Source: Deferribacteraceae bacterium UBA6793
GTDB taxonomy: Bacteria > Chrysiogenota > Deferribacteres > Deferribacterales > Geovibrionaceae
DNA: 64,000 nucleotides
NCBI GenBank assembly: GCA_002452405.1
Contig: DKFP01000010.1
Coordinates: 193,332-257,331 of the forward strand
Direction: 5' to 3'
Positions 1 to 8,301 of this stretch are shown piece after piece. The position numbers and the translations under genes are program-made. Numbering within the stretch: position 1 is the stretch's first letter; each line of letters starts with the position of its first letter. The notes below the pieces were generated by a model. That model worked only from the letters and a program-made list of their open reading frames with translations. It was not told where the DNA came from and ran no database searches.

Positions 1-204
1 GCGGAGGTGACATCCGGCGGAAAGCAGGTGCGCTCCGTGGAATCGATCTTCCACGATAACACGTTTCAGGGAATGGGTGTTCTTAACACCGGCGAAGGTC
101 TCAGACTTTTCAGCGACGCGGAACCTTCATATATGTACATCTATATTATAACCGTCATTGTGATAATCATCGGATTGGCGTTCATCGTGAGGCGTAAACA
201 GTAA
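1..204 (+). CDS. C-terminal fragment of a membrane-anchored protein, unknown
   Basis: The reading frame is already open at base 1, so this is the tail of a gene that begins upstream of the window. The last 25 or so residues form one hydrophobic helix (YIITVIVIIIGLAFIV) followed by RRKQ, so the protein ends in a membrane anchor with a positively charged, probably cytoplasmic, tip. The preceding 40 residues are soluble and match nothing I recognise. Its TAA stop shares a base with the ATG of the formyltransferase gene, so the two are probably co-transcribed and translationally coupled. Confidence 0.5.
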   Translation, partial: AEVTSGGKQVRSVESIFHDNTFQGMGVLNTGEGLRLFSDAEPSYMYIYIITVIVIIIGLAFIVRRKQ

Positions 205-1088
205 TGAACATCACCCTTTTCACAGCAAATGTAACAGGCATGATGCTTCTGGAAGATCTGAAAGCCGAGGGGCTTTTTCCCCGCGTTGTAACATATGCCA
301 GAGGTTTTCAGCGTACAGGGCTTGCCTGCGACTTTGAACAGTTCGAGAAGGATTTTATAGTCACTTATCTCAGCTCCAACAATTACTCTGAGTGCTCTGA
401 CATACTCGGAGATATCGGGCTGCCTGTATGCATCGACTTCACCAAGGATTTTTTCGCAGGTGTGGATATTCCGGTGATATATGCCCACCCTTCGCTGCTG
501 CCTCTATACAGAGGATATAGCGCAGTTACGGAACAGTTTGAGCGGGGAGTTGCCGTCGGCGGAGCAACGTTCTATCTGCGCAGTGAAAAGATTGACGGCG
601 GCGATATAGTTTTTCAAACCCCGTTACGAATAGGCTTCGAGGACTATCCGGAAGACTATCTGGCAAAGTATGCGGTCACCTGTGCAGAGTTTGTTAAAGC
701 GCTGCTCGTGAAAGGTCTGGACGGATTTTCGCCTGTACCGCAGGACGATGCTTATGCGGTTTATCTTCAGCGCAAACGCACACGGGACGCCCTGATAGAC
801 TTTAACAGAGACTCTTTCAGCCTTTACAACCATATACGTGCGTACAGCCGACCCTATTTCGGTGCATACTTTCTTAATAACGGACAAAAATTTGTTGTCT
901 GGCGGGCAAAACCCGAAAAATGGCAGGGCGATTACGGCAGTGTCGGATGTGTTCTGAACGTTTCGGATGACGGCATTGAGATAGCCTGCGGAAGCGGTAC
1001 GATTCTTCTTACGGATGTGGAAGGTTTTAAACCGGAGGATTTCCCCTTCGCCATTGGAGACTGTGTAGGAAGGATGTTCAGCATATGA
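204..1088 (+). CDS. Formyltransferase family protein (methionyl-tRNA formyltransferase-like fold)
   Basis: The product has 294 residues. The N-terminal half carries the formyltransferase signature: HPSLLPLYRG at about residues 93-102 (the SLLPxYRG loop that binds the formyl-folate donor) and DGGDIVF near 132-138. The His of HPSLLP and the Asp of the IDGGDI segment are the usual catalytic positions. The C-terminal third resembles the OB-like C-domain of Fmt and ArnA. It is slightly shorter than true Fmt (about 310-315) and is not next to def, so I think it formylates an amino sugar or other metabolite rather than initiator tRNA. The start overlaps the upstream stop by one base. Confidence 0.75.
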   Translation: MNITLFTANVTGMMLLEDLKAEGLFPRVVTYARGFQRTGLACDFEQFEKDFIVTYLSSNNYSECSDILGDIGLPVCIDFTKDFFAGVDIPVIYAHPSLLPLYRGYSAVTEQFERGVAVGGATFYLRSEKIDGGDIVFQTPLRIGFEDYPEDYLAKYAVTCAEFVKALLVKGLDGFSPVPQDDAYAVYLQRKRTRDALIDFNRDSFSLYNHIRAYSRPYFGAYFLNNGQKFVVWRAKPEKWQGDYGSVGCVLNVSDDGIEIACGSGTILLTDVEGFKPEDFPFAIGDCVGRMFSI

Positions 1089-1113
1089 GTGTAACATGCC
1101 TGCAACAACGAAC

Positions 1114-1187
1114 AGCCGTCTCTGCGAGGGCTGAAAGCCCGCGGCAGTCTTGCACACACAGCCTGCGTATCAGATCGCGTCGTCATT
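1114..1187. repeat. Degenerate copy of interspersed palindromic element (R1)
   Basis: The gap between the convergent formyltransferase and larA-like genes contains the halves of an element seen about ten times in the window: a CCGTCTCTGCGAGG block at about 1115-1128, a GGCAGTCT block near 1143-1150, and AGATCGCGTCGTC at 1172-1184. Halves are separated and rearranged compared with the intact copy at 9315-9397. It may also serve as a bidirectional transcript end. Confidence 0.5.
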
Positions 1188-1209
1188 TCATTTATTGAGA
1201 AAACACCAA

Positions 1210-2502
1210 TTATTTCACAAACAAATCGGCGGGATAAGGCACGAAACCAATTCTCTCCGCGCTCTGAGCAAGGTGCTCAGTTGCGGAAAGGTCTGATATT
1301 TTCACAAATCCCATCCGCTCGCAATCTTTTTCGGAAAAATCGGAATAAAGGTATACTTCATACCGCTCAAGATTACTTTTCAGGTTAAAGGCAGTCTGTC
1401 TGTTTATTTTATAGTCGTCCATCAAGCCTTTCAGCATCTCAGCACTGTATTTAACATCAAAAAAGTCCTCGAAGAACTTGTTGCCGTAACCGTCAGAACA
1501 CTGGGCAAAAAACACTATCCGTCCGCCCTCTTTCGCCAGCGGCAGAACCCTGTCCAGATATTTCTGAGACTGTATCATATTTATATCTTTCGGATATCCA
1601 CCTGCGCTGACAAACAGGAGGTCAAATTCGTTCTCCGCCTCGTACAGGCAATAGGAATCCAGTCTGCTGCAAGCCTCTATATGAGAAAGGAACAGGTCGC
1701 CGCACACCATATCCGCAATTTCGCCGTCTTCTGTGAGGATGGTGTTCACAGCGTAAAAACTGTGACCTGAACGGGCTATCATCAGAGCATCCACAATATC
1801 GTCGTGAACGGGATTATGTTTCAGGTTTCCTGTCACAGCCTTGTCGTGGCGCTTTCTCAGCATCGGATCGATTGCGAGTTTATGGTTTGCAGTAATCGCC
1901 TTGTGTCCGGCGATTCCAGGAAAAATGAGCTTCCTGCCGCCGCCGTAGCCTGCGAAATAGTGATAGCTGACTGACCCGATGGTGATTATCGTGTCGTGGA
2001 GCCTGTATGCCTTGTTCAGAAGAACGGTGGTTTTGCGTTTTGTTATGCCGTAAAAGTCCATTTCAGCGTAATTTTCGCTGTCATGACGAATGATATTGTC
2101 CGCATATTTTTCGTAAATATCGGGAGTCATTATCTTATTCAGTTCCGCAATTGTGGGCTGTCTGTGTGTGCCGACGGCGATCATGAAACTAAGCTGTTTT
2201 CCCTGTTTTTCAGCATAATCCGTAAGCTGCGGGAGTATCTTCTCCGCGCCGGATTTTCTGGTTGCGTCGGGCAGAATAACAAGAATTTTCTCTGCATCGT
2301 CAATGGTTTCATAGAGCGACGGGCTCATAACACCTTCTGCGGACAGAACTTCATCTATCCGGTTCTGCGTCATGGCAGTCATGCGTTTACTTGTTTTTAT
2401 AAGCTCCGCGGTTTTCGGCAGAGATATTTCGACGTTTTCGTTCCCGCAGGCGAGACTGAATTTATCCGCCGATCTTTGACATTGTTCTTTTGAATCCCTC
2501 AT
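1210..2502 (-). CDS. larA: LarA-family (nickel-pincer lactate racemase-like) protein
   Basis: The product has 430 residues and the two-domain DUF2088/LarA architecture. It has PDATR (about 77-81), GTHR (about 110-113) and a GYGGGRKLIFPG block followed by AGHKAI, which supplies the lysine and histidine that hold the Ni-pincer nucleotide (NPN) in Lactobacillus LarA. The family racemises or epimerises 2-hydroxy acids; the substrate here cannot be read from sequence. larB, larC and larE, needed to make NPN, are not in the window. The start overlaps the end of moaA by 41 bases. The conserved part begins around residue 14, so the first residues are uncertain. It is the last gene of a tat-moaA operon. 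Confidence 0.8.
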   Translation of the reverse strand: MRDSKEQCQRSADKFSLACGNENVEISLPKTAELIKTSKRMTAMTQNRIDEVLSAEGVMSPSLYETIDDAEKILVILPDATRKSGAEKILPQLTDYAEKQGKQLSFMIAVGTHRQPTIAELNKIMTPDIYEKYADNIIRHDSENYAEMDFYGITKRKTTVLLNKAYRLHDTIITIGSVSYHYFAGYGGGRKLIFPGIAGHKAITANHKLAIDPMLRKRHDKAVTGNLKHNPVHDDIVDALMIARSGHSFYAVNTILTEDGEIADMVCGDLFLSHIEACSRLDSYCLYEAENEFDLLFVSAGGYPKDINMIQSQKYLDRVLPLAKEGGRIVFFAQCSDGYGNKFFEDFFDVKYSAEMLKGLMDDYKINRQTAFNLKSNLERYEVYLYSDFSEKDCERMGFVKISDLSATEHLAQSAERIGFVPYPADLFVK

Positions 2503-3451
2503 CCCTATGCTCCGACATCAAGTGATGCTCTTTTTCTTTCAGGTGCAGTCCGTTAATAATCTCTTTGCGCACAGCTTCTCTGTCTCCGCTTCTGATGGCG
2601 GGCATAAGGTCTATTTCCGCATCGGAAAGCAGGCACGGGCGGAGTTTTCCGTCCGCAGTGATACGCAGTTTGTCGCAATCGGCGCAGAAGTGGTTTGAGA
2701 TAGGCGTTATTATGCCTATTTTCGCTCCGTTGGACAGCCTGTAGTTTACCGCGGGACCCGCGAGCTTATCTTTCTGAATCTCTTCGTATTTGTATTTCGC
2801 ACCGATAATTTCAAGAATTTCCTTGCCTGTGATGGTTCCCGTATCCTTCCATTCGTCGAAGTTGCCGACCGGCATAAACTCGATGAAGCGAACGTTTATG
2901 TCGTTCTCCTTCGCAAACTCGCAGAAATCCAGAATCTCGTCATGGTTGAAATTTTTTATTGCAACGGTATTTGTTTTAACGCCAAGCCCGATGCTTTTGG
3001 CATAATGTATGCCCTCAAGTATCTGCGCCATCCCGAATCCGCCCGTAATGGCTGCATAGCGTTCCTCTTTCAGCGAATCAAGGCTGACATTAATGCGCTT
3101 TATGCCTGCCGCTTTGATATTGTCGGCGTGGCGCTTCAGCAGAGAACCGTTTGTTGTGATGGTGACTTCCTCAATACCTTCGAGTTTTCCTATCTTTTCC
3201 AGAAAAACATCGACCCCGCGCCGCACGAGTGGTTCGCCGCCTGTGACCCGCACTTTGCGGACACCAAGCTCGACAAACACCTCCACTGCGAGCATCATCT
3301 CCTCGTAAGAGAGGATGTTCGGGTGTGGTATGAAGTTAAAATCGTGAATCGGCATACAGTATCTGCATCTGAAATTGCATCTGTCGGTGATGGATATCCT
3401 GAGATATCTTATCTCCCTGCCGAATTTGTCAGTAATATTAGGCGTAGACAT
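2462..3451 (-). CDS. moaA: GTP 3',8-cyclase (molybdenum cofactor biosynthesis)
   Basis: MoaA is a radical-SAM enzyme that rearranges GTP to 3',8-cyclo-7,8-dihydro-GTP, the first step of molybdopterin synthesis. The N-terminal CxxxCxxC cluster (Cys25, Cys29, Cys32 in DRCNFRCRYCM) and the second C-terminal cluster (FCADCDKLR, then RPCLLSD) are intact, as are the GGEP and TTNGSLL motifs. The protein ends in Gly-Gly, as MoaA proteins do. At 329 residues it has normal length. It overlaps tatC upstream by 14 bases and larA downstream by 41, so it is translated as part of a tight operon. Confidence 0.95.
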   Translation of the reverse strand: MSTPNITDKFGREIRYLRISITDRCNFRCRYCMPIHDFNFIPHPNILSYEEMMLAVEVFVELGVRKVRVTGGEPLVRRGVDVFLEKIGKLEGIEEVTITTNGSLLKRHADNIKAAGIKRINVSLDSLKEERYAAITGGFGMAQILEGIHYAKSIGLGVKTNTVAIKNFNHDEILDFCEFAKENDINVRFIEFMPVGNFDEWKDTGTITGKEILEIIGAKYKYEEIQKDKLAGPAVNYRLSNGAKIGIITPISNHFCADCDKLRITADGKLRPCLLSDAEIDLMPAIRSGDREAVRKEIINGLHLKEKEHHLMSEHRDEGFKRTMSKIGG

Positions 3452-4205
3452 CTTCCTCTTTTATCTCTCGTTTGCGTCCGAATATTTTTGCAACAACGAC
3501 GCTAATTTCGTAAAGTATAATCATGGGACATGCCATCATCATCTGCGAAAATACGTCGGGAGGGGTGAGTATCGCCGCGATGACAAAGATGCCGAGATAT
3601 GAAAATTTCCTGTATTTATTCATCATTGTTGATGTTATAAAGCCCATTTTCGCAAGGAAAAAGGTGAAAACAGGCATTTCGAATACGAGTCCGAAAGCCA
3701 TTATCATTTTCGTAAAGAATCCGAGATATTCCTCAAGGGACAAAGTCGCAGTTATGGAACCCTGCGCATAGGTCAGGAAAAATTTGAAACCGAACGGAAA
3801 CGCACCGTAATAGGCGAATGCCGCTCCTCCGAGAAACAGCAGAGACGCTGATATCACGAATGATACGATATACTTTTTCTCCTGCGCATAGAGTCCGGGG
3901 GCAATGAACCTCCAGAGTTCATAAAATATCGCCGGCATACTGAAAAAAACAGCCACGACCGCACAGAGCTTCAACTCCACAAAAAAACCTTCCGTGATTT
4001 TAATCATAGACAGGGTGGAGTGTTCAGGCAAAACCGCTATAAGGGGCGCGGTTATAAAGTCCATAAAAAACTTGCTCTGGTTATAAACAACACAAAAAAC
4101 GATAATAACTATTATAAATATGCGGATGAGCCTTTTTCTCAGCTCCTCCAGATGATCCATAAGGGGCTGTTTGGCTTCAACACCCGAATCTTTATCTTTA
4201 GGCAT
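3438..4205 (-). CDS. tatC: Sec-independent protein translocase TatC
   Basis: The protein has 255 residues and six predicted membrane helices. It carries the TatC signature near the N-terminus (MDHLEELRKRL, about 16-26) that forms part of the twin-arginine signal-peptide binding site, and the conserved F..E region before helix 2. TatC is the receptor for folded twin-arginine substrates, which include many periplasmic molybdoenzymes; sitting directly upstream of moaA fits that. Its start overlaps the end of the TatA/B gene by 8 bases. Confidence 0.95.
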   Translation of the reverse strand: MPKDKDSGVEAKQPLMDHLEELRKRLIRIFIIVIIVFCVVYNQSKFFMDFITAPLIAVLPEHSTLSMIKITEGFFVELKLCAVVAVFFSMPAIFYELWRFIAPGLYAQEKKYIVSFVISASLLFLGGAAFAYYGAFPFGFKFFLTYAQGSITATLSLEEYLGFFTKMIMAFGLVFEMPVFTFFLAKMGFITSTMMNKYRKFSYLGIFVIAAILTPPDVFSQMMMACPMIILYEISVVVAKIFGRKREIKEEDVYA

Positions 4206-4524
4206 CCTGTTTCTTCTCCTCCGCCTTTGCAGGCTCCTCTTTCGCAGGTTCCGCCTTCACAGGTTCCGCGTCAACGGTTTCAGGTTCTTCTTTCAAAGTG
4301 TCTTTGTAATGTTCTTCGTAAACTTTCTGAGCTGGGCTGGGCTTGGGTTTGCCCGCTTCCTCAACGCCGACGTTGACGGCATCTTTGAATTCATCCATGT
4401 ATTTTCTGAATTCACCGTATGCCTTTCCGAGTCCTTTCGCTATTTCCGGCAGCTTCTTAGGACCGACAACCACCAGTGCGATGGCAAGAATCAATACTAT
4501 TTCTCCGAATCCGAGTCCGAACAT
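4198..4524 (-). CDS. tatA: Twin-arginine translocase pore subunit TatA/TatB
   Basis: The product has 108 residues: a short N-terminal helix (FGLGFGEIVLILAIALVVVG), the hinge GPKKLPE, an amphipathic helix to about residue 45, and a low-complexity tail rich in Pro, Lys, Glu and Ala. Features are intermediate between TatA (LGKA..EFRK) and TatB, and only one such gene is present here, so it may do both jobs. I chose the ATG at 4524, which has a GGAGGTGA ribosome site 4 bases upstream; an earlier in-frame ATG at 4539 lies before that site. It is the first gene of tatA-tatC-moaA-larA. Confidence 0.88.
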   Translation of the reverse strand: MFGLGFGEIVLILAIALVVVGPKKLPEIAKGLGKAYGEFRKYMDEFKDAVNVGVEEAGKPKPSPAQKVYEEHYKDTLKEEPETVDAEPVKAEPAKEEPAKAEEKKQDA

Positions 4525-4755
4525 ATCCTCACCTCCCATTTTGAGATAATATTAAATTGACCGCAAAAAGCAAGAAAGGTTTTTGCTTAAAAACTCAGGA
4601 TTCCGTTTAACCATCCCTCAGAAAAAGGAGGGCATGTGCGGATTTGATTGATAGTTAATGCAAATCCCACTTAATTCCCCTTTGTTTAAGGGTGAGACAA
4701 GAACATGAATCAGACTTTATTACCGCGCCTAAACTTTATACCCTCTGTCTAATCA

Positions 4756-4785
4756 TTTACACTTTTGCCACGCTTATGATATATT
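4756..4785 (+). promoter_or_regulatory. Promoter of radC, predicted leaderless
   Basis: A -35 box TTTACA (4756-4761) is followed after 18 bases by a -10 box TATATT (4780-4785). The ATG of radC starts 6 bases after the -10 box, where transcription would normally begin. There is no Shine-Dalgarno sequence. The same geometry occurs before five other genes in the window. Confidence 0.5.
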
Positions 4786-4791
4786 TAAGTA

Positions 4792-5457
4792 ATGAAAGAA
4801 CACTACACAGGACACAGACAGAGACTCAAGCAGAGGTTTTCCAAAGAGCCGGAATCACTGTACGACTATGAAGTTATTGAGCTACTCCTAGGATACGTCA
4901 TACGGGGCAGAGACGTTAAACCGCAGGCGAAGGCGCTTATAGAAAAAGCGGGCGGCATAAGCGGCGTCGCCGGATATTCAATGGCGGACGTCGAAGGACT
5001 TGGCGACGAGGCGAAATTCTTCTTCTCTGTGCTGAAAGAGCTTTATTCACGAATAAGCTATGAGGAGATAGAGCTTGAGGCTGTAACCATCGACAATCCG
5101 GAAAAAGCGGCTTCATTCCTCCGTTTCCGAATAGGTTACGAGCAAAAAGAACAGTTTTTCGCACTGTTCATGGATGTTAATAAGAAACTTCTGGGATATA
5201 GAACGTTTTTCAAGGGTACTGTGGACAGACTATCAGTATACCCAAGGGAGATTGCCGAGGAAGCACTTAAAAAGAAGGCAAGTTTCGTTATCGTGGCACA
5301 TAACCACCCCTCAGGCAGCCTTAATCCCTCGGAAGACGATATAACCCTAACAGATAAGCTGATAAAAGCGCTGGGCGCACTGGATATAGTTATGGCTGAC
5401 CATATAATAGTCAGCAGGACAGGTTTTTTCAGTTTCAAGAAGGAGCATGTCATATGA
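4792..5457 (+). CDS. radC: RadC family JAB1/MPN+ metalloprotein
   Basis: The 221-residue protein has the two RadC parts: a helix-hairpin-helix-like N-terminal region (GGISGVAGYSMADVEGLG) and a C-terminal JAMM domain with the zinc motif HNHPSGSLNPSEDD around residues 166-179. An upstream Glu-containing strand supplies the remaining ligand. The name comes from a historical DNA-repair assignment, and the real biochemical role of the family is unsettled. No ribosome site precedes the ATG; the promoter lies directly against it. The stop overlaps the next gene's ATG by four bases (ATGA). Confidence 0.9.
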   Translation: MKEHYTGHRQRLKQRFSKEPESLYDYEVIELLLGYVIRGRDVKPQAKALIEKAGGISGVAGYSMADVEGLGDEAKFFFSVLKELYSRISYEEIELEAVTIDNPEKAASFLRFRIGYEQKEQFFALFMDVNKKLLGYRTFFKGTVDRLSVYPREIAEEALKKKASFVIVAHNHPSGSLNPSEDDITLTDKLIKALGALDIVMADHIIVSRTGFFSFKKEHVI

Positions 5458-6341
5458 AAAAAGTATTGGTTACAGGAGCTACAGGTTTTGTTGGAAACGC
5501 GGTCATAGAATCGCTGAACAGACACGGGTATACCCCCTATGCGCTTGTGCGAAGGGGCAGCGAGAAAAAGCTGGTACATCCTGCGATAGAGCTTTACGGC
5601 GACGTGCTCGACCATGTGAGTCTTTCCAAAGCGATGCAGGGGATGGATGCTGTAATTCACCTTGTGGGCATCATCCGCGAATTTCCGCAAAAATGGATAA
5701 CCTTTGAGAACATGCACTCCCGCGCATCCGAAAACGTTGCGTCAGCCGCTGCGGAGAACGGCGTTAAGCGGTTAATCCACATGTCCGCCAACGGAACCCG
5801 CGAAAATGCGGTGAGCATGTACCATATAACCAAATGCCGCGGAGAAAACGCAGTAACGTCGAAGGGGCTGGACTACACCATTTTCCGTCCGTCCTTAATA
5901 TACGGACCGCAGGACACCTTCATAAACATGCTTGCCGGCTTCATGAAGAAAACCCCGGTTTTCAGCTATTTCGGTGACGGTTCATACCCCATGCAGCCGA
6001 TATACGTTCAGGATGTCGCCGACTGTTTTGTCAAAGCGATAGACACGCCGGAAACCATAGGAAAAACCTACAGCCTGTGCGGACCGGACGTTGTTTCATA
6101 CAAAGGACTTCTGAAAATGATAAGCGGCATACTGGGCAGAAATCACCTTCTCCTGCCGGTACCTGAAATATTTATAAAGGCTGCCATTGGGATGTTCGGA
6201 AAAACCGACTGGTTCCCCATCACCAAAGATCAGTTCATCATGCTGACCGAGGGAAACGTCTGCGACGACGACAGCGCGTTCAGGGTTCTCGGCATAGAGA
6301 GGCACAGGCTGGAAGAGACCGTTCGCAGTTATCTGAGGTGA
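5454..6341 (+). CDS. Atypical SDR (NDUFA9/complex I-like) NAD(P)-binding protein
   Basis: The 295-residue protein has a Rossmann fold with the N-terminal glycine motif VTGATGFVGNAVI. The NAAS/VIHLVGI region and the FRPSLIYGP segment are typical of the extended/atypical SDR subgroup related to the NDUFA9 subunit of complex I and to nucleoside-sugar epimerases. The usual catalytic YxxxK is changed to YHITKCRGE, which keeps Tyr and Lys. No particular substrate can be assigned. It is translationally coupled to radC (4-base overlap). Confidence 0.8.
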   Translation: MKKVLVTGATGFVGNAVIESLNRHGYTPYALVRRGSEKKLVHPAIELYGDVLDHVSLSKAMQGMDAVIHLVGIIREFPQKWITFENMHSRASENVASAAAENGVKRLIHMSANGTRENAVSMYHITKCRGENAVTSKGLDYTIFRPSLIYGPQDTFINMLAGFMKKTPVFSYFGDGSYPMQPIYVQDVADCFVKAIDTPETIGKTYSLCGPDVVSYKGLLKMISGILGRNHLLLPVPEIFIKAAIGMFGKTDWFPITKDQFIMLTEGNVCDDDSAFRVLGIERHRLEETVRSYLR

Positions 6342-6441
6342 TATTGCATTTATGTGAGCCGTCCGAAAAAAATTGCATATCTTTTTAACTTATGATAGAG
6401 CATACATGCACAAATAAAACAAACGAATAAGAGGATTAACG

Positions 6442-6855
6442 ATGGAAAGAACATTCGCGATCATCAAACCCGACGCAACTGCGAAAGGCAATGCAGGCGC
6501 CATCATCAGCAGAATTGAAAAAGAGGGCTTCAAAATAGTCGGTCTCAAAAAAATGCACATGACAAAAGCAGAAGCTGAAGGCTTCTACGCTGTTCATGCC
6601 GCACGTCCCTTCTTCAACGACCTGACAAACTTCATGTGCAGCGCCCCCTGCATAGTTATGGTTCTTGAAAAAGAAAACGCAATCAAAGGCTGGAGAGACC
6701 TTATGGGAGCAACAAACCCCAAAGACGCAGCGGAAGGCACACTGAGAAAAGAATTCGGTGAAAGCATCGACAACAACGCAACACACGGCTCAGACGCTCC
6801 CGAGACAGCTGCGGTTGAAATAGCTTATTTCTTCTCTCAGCTTGAACTTGTTTAA
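6442..6855 (+). CDS. ndk: Nucleoside diphosphate kinase
   Basis: Ndk moves the gamma phosphate of ATP to other nucleoside diphosphates through a phosphohistidine. The 137-residue product has normal length. It has the N-terminal [11 protein letters not shown] motif and the active-site NATHGSDA motif with His115. It is preceded by a GAGG ribosome site and followed 27 bases later by a strong intrinsic terminator, so it is probably a single-gene transcript or the end of the radC unit. Confidence 0.97.
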   Translation: MERTFAIIKPDATAKGNAGAIISRIEKEGFKIVGLKKMHMTKAEAEGFYAVHAARPFFNDLTNFMCSAPCIVMVLEKENAIKGWRDLMGATNPKDAAEGTLRKEFGESIDNNATHGSDAPETAAVEIAYFFSQLELV

Positions 6856-6881
6856 TTTTCCAAAATCAAAATAATCTGACA

Positions 6882-6907
6882 AGGGGGCTTTATGCCCCCT
6901 GTTTTTT
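6882..6907 (+). terminator. Intrinsic terminator after ndk
   Basis: A perfect 7-bp stem, AGGGGGC (6882-6888) and GCCCCCT (6894-6900), has a 5-base loop and is followed by GTTTTTT. It contains the ATG that would be the upstream alternative start of thrC, which argues against that start. Confidence 0.85.
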
Positions 6908-6924
6908 CACCGGAAGAGGCAAAG

Positions 6925-8301
6925 ATGAAATATATCAGCACAAGAGGAAAAACTACACCGGTCGGTTTCAAAGATGCCGTCATGATGGGTCTGGCGGAGG
7001 ACGGAGGGCTTCTGCTCCCCGAAAAGATACCTGCGCTGACCAAAGACGAACTTACGGCTATGTCAAAAATGACATACCCCGAACTTGCCTATGCTGTCAT
7101 AAGCAAATTCGCCGACGACATCCCTGCAAACGACCTTAAAGAGCTGATAAACAAAAGTTACGCCTCGTTCGACACACCGGAGGTAGCTCCCGTGATAAAG
7201 AAAGGCGAACTGTTCGTTCAGGAGCTTTTCCACGGTCCCACCTTCGCGTTCAAGGACGTTGCCCTGCAACTGCTCGGCAACCTTTTCGAATACATCCTTA
7301 ACGAGCGCGGCGAAAAGCTGAATATCATCGGCGCAACAAGCGGCGACACAGGTTCTGCGGCTATTTATGGTGTGCGCGGCAAGGACAACATACGCATCTT
7401 CATACTGCATCCCGAAGGCAGGGTCAGCCGTGTTCAGAAGATGCAGATGACCTCCGTAACCGATGAAAACGTTTTCAACGTCGCGATAAACGGCACCTTC
7501 GACGACTGTCAGGACATAGTTAAGGCGATATTTGCCGACGTGGACTTCAAAAAGCAGAACAAACTGGGCGCAGTAAACTCTATCAACTGGGCGCGGGTTC
7601 TGGCTCAGGTGGTCTACTACTTTTACGGATACTTCCGTGCGCAGGAGCAGGGCGCAAAAAAAATACGCTTCGTGGTGCCCACAGGCAATTTCGGGAATAT
7701 TTTCGCCGGATACTTTGCAATGCGCATGGGTCTGGACATTGACAAACTGATCCTCGCAACCAATTCCAACAACATCCTGTCCCGTTTCATAAACGACGGC
7801 GACTACAGCACAAAAGAGGTTGTAATCACGCACAGCCCAAGCATGGACATTCAGATTGCGTCCAACTTTGAACGTTATCTCTATTTCCTTTACGGCGAAA
7901 ATCCCGCTAATGTTGTTGAAAAAATGGCGGAACTGAAATCCACAGGTAAAATAACCTTCACCGACAAAGAAATTAAAGATACACAGAAACTGTTCGGCAC
8001 TTTCAGCGCGTCCAACATACTTACAGAGACTGTCATTCAGTATTTTTATAATACTTTCAAATATATACTCGATCCGCACACGGCGTGTGGCGTTGGTGCC
8101 GCACTTGAGTTCCACGATGCGGATTATATCTGCCTGTCAACGGCACATCCGGCAAAATTTCCCGAAGTGGCGGAGAAGGCGGCAAAAGTTAAACCCTCTG
8201 TTCCGTCAGGAATTTCGGAGTTGGAAAATCTGCCGAAAAAATGCGTGCTCATGGACAACGACATCGAAAAGGTAAAGAAGTATCTTGCGGATAATATCTA
8301 A
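6925..8301 (+). CDS. thrC: Threonine synthase
   Basis: A PLP enzyme that converts O-phosphohomoserine to threonine. The start at 6925 gives MKYISTRG, the usual N-terminus of this subfamily, behind GGAAGAGG; an ATG at 6892 lies inside the preceding terminator hairpin and is unlikely. The product has 458 residues. HGPTFAFKDVALQLLG (around 109-124) holds the PLP lysine, and GATSGDTGSAAI is the phosphate-binding loop. The C-terminal region matches the long ThrC subfamily. It overlaps queA by 17 bases. Confidence 0.96.
   Translation: MKYISTRGKTTPVGFKDAVMMGLAEDGGLLLPEKIPALTKDELTAMSKMTYPELAYAVISKFADDIPANDLKELINKSYASFDTPEVAPVIKKGELFVQELFHGPTFAFKDVALQLLGNLFEYILNERGEKLNIIGATSGDTGSAAIYGVRGKDNIRIFILHPEGRVSRVQKMQMTSVTDENVFNVAINGTFDDCQDIVKAIFADVDFKKQNKLGAVNSINWARVLAQVVYYFYGYFRAQEQGAKKIRFVVPTGNFGNIFAGYFAMRMGLDIDKLILATNSNNILSRFINDGDYSTKEVVITHSPSMDIQIASNFERYLYFLYGENPANVVEKMAELKSTGKITFTDKEIKDTQKLFGTFSASNILTETVIQYFYNTFKYILDPHTACGVGAALEFHDADYICLSTAHPAKFPEVAEKAAKVKPSVPSGISELENLPKKCVLMDNDIEKVKKYLADNI

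Noticed and set aside
6892..6924. Upstream start for thrC
   Set aside because: That ATG lies in the loop of the ndk terminator; the conserved N-terminus and ribosome site support 6925.
7063..8115. Antisense frame opposite thrC
   Set aside because: Shadow of codon usage in thrC; no ribosome site and no similarity to a known family.
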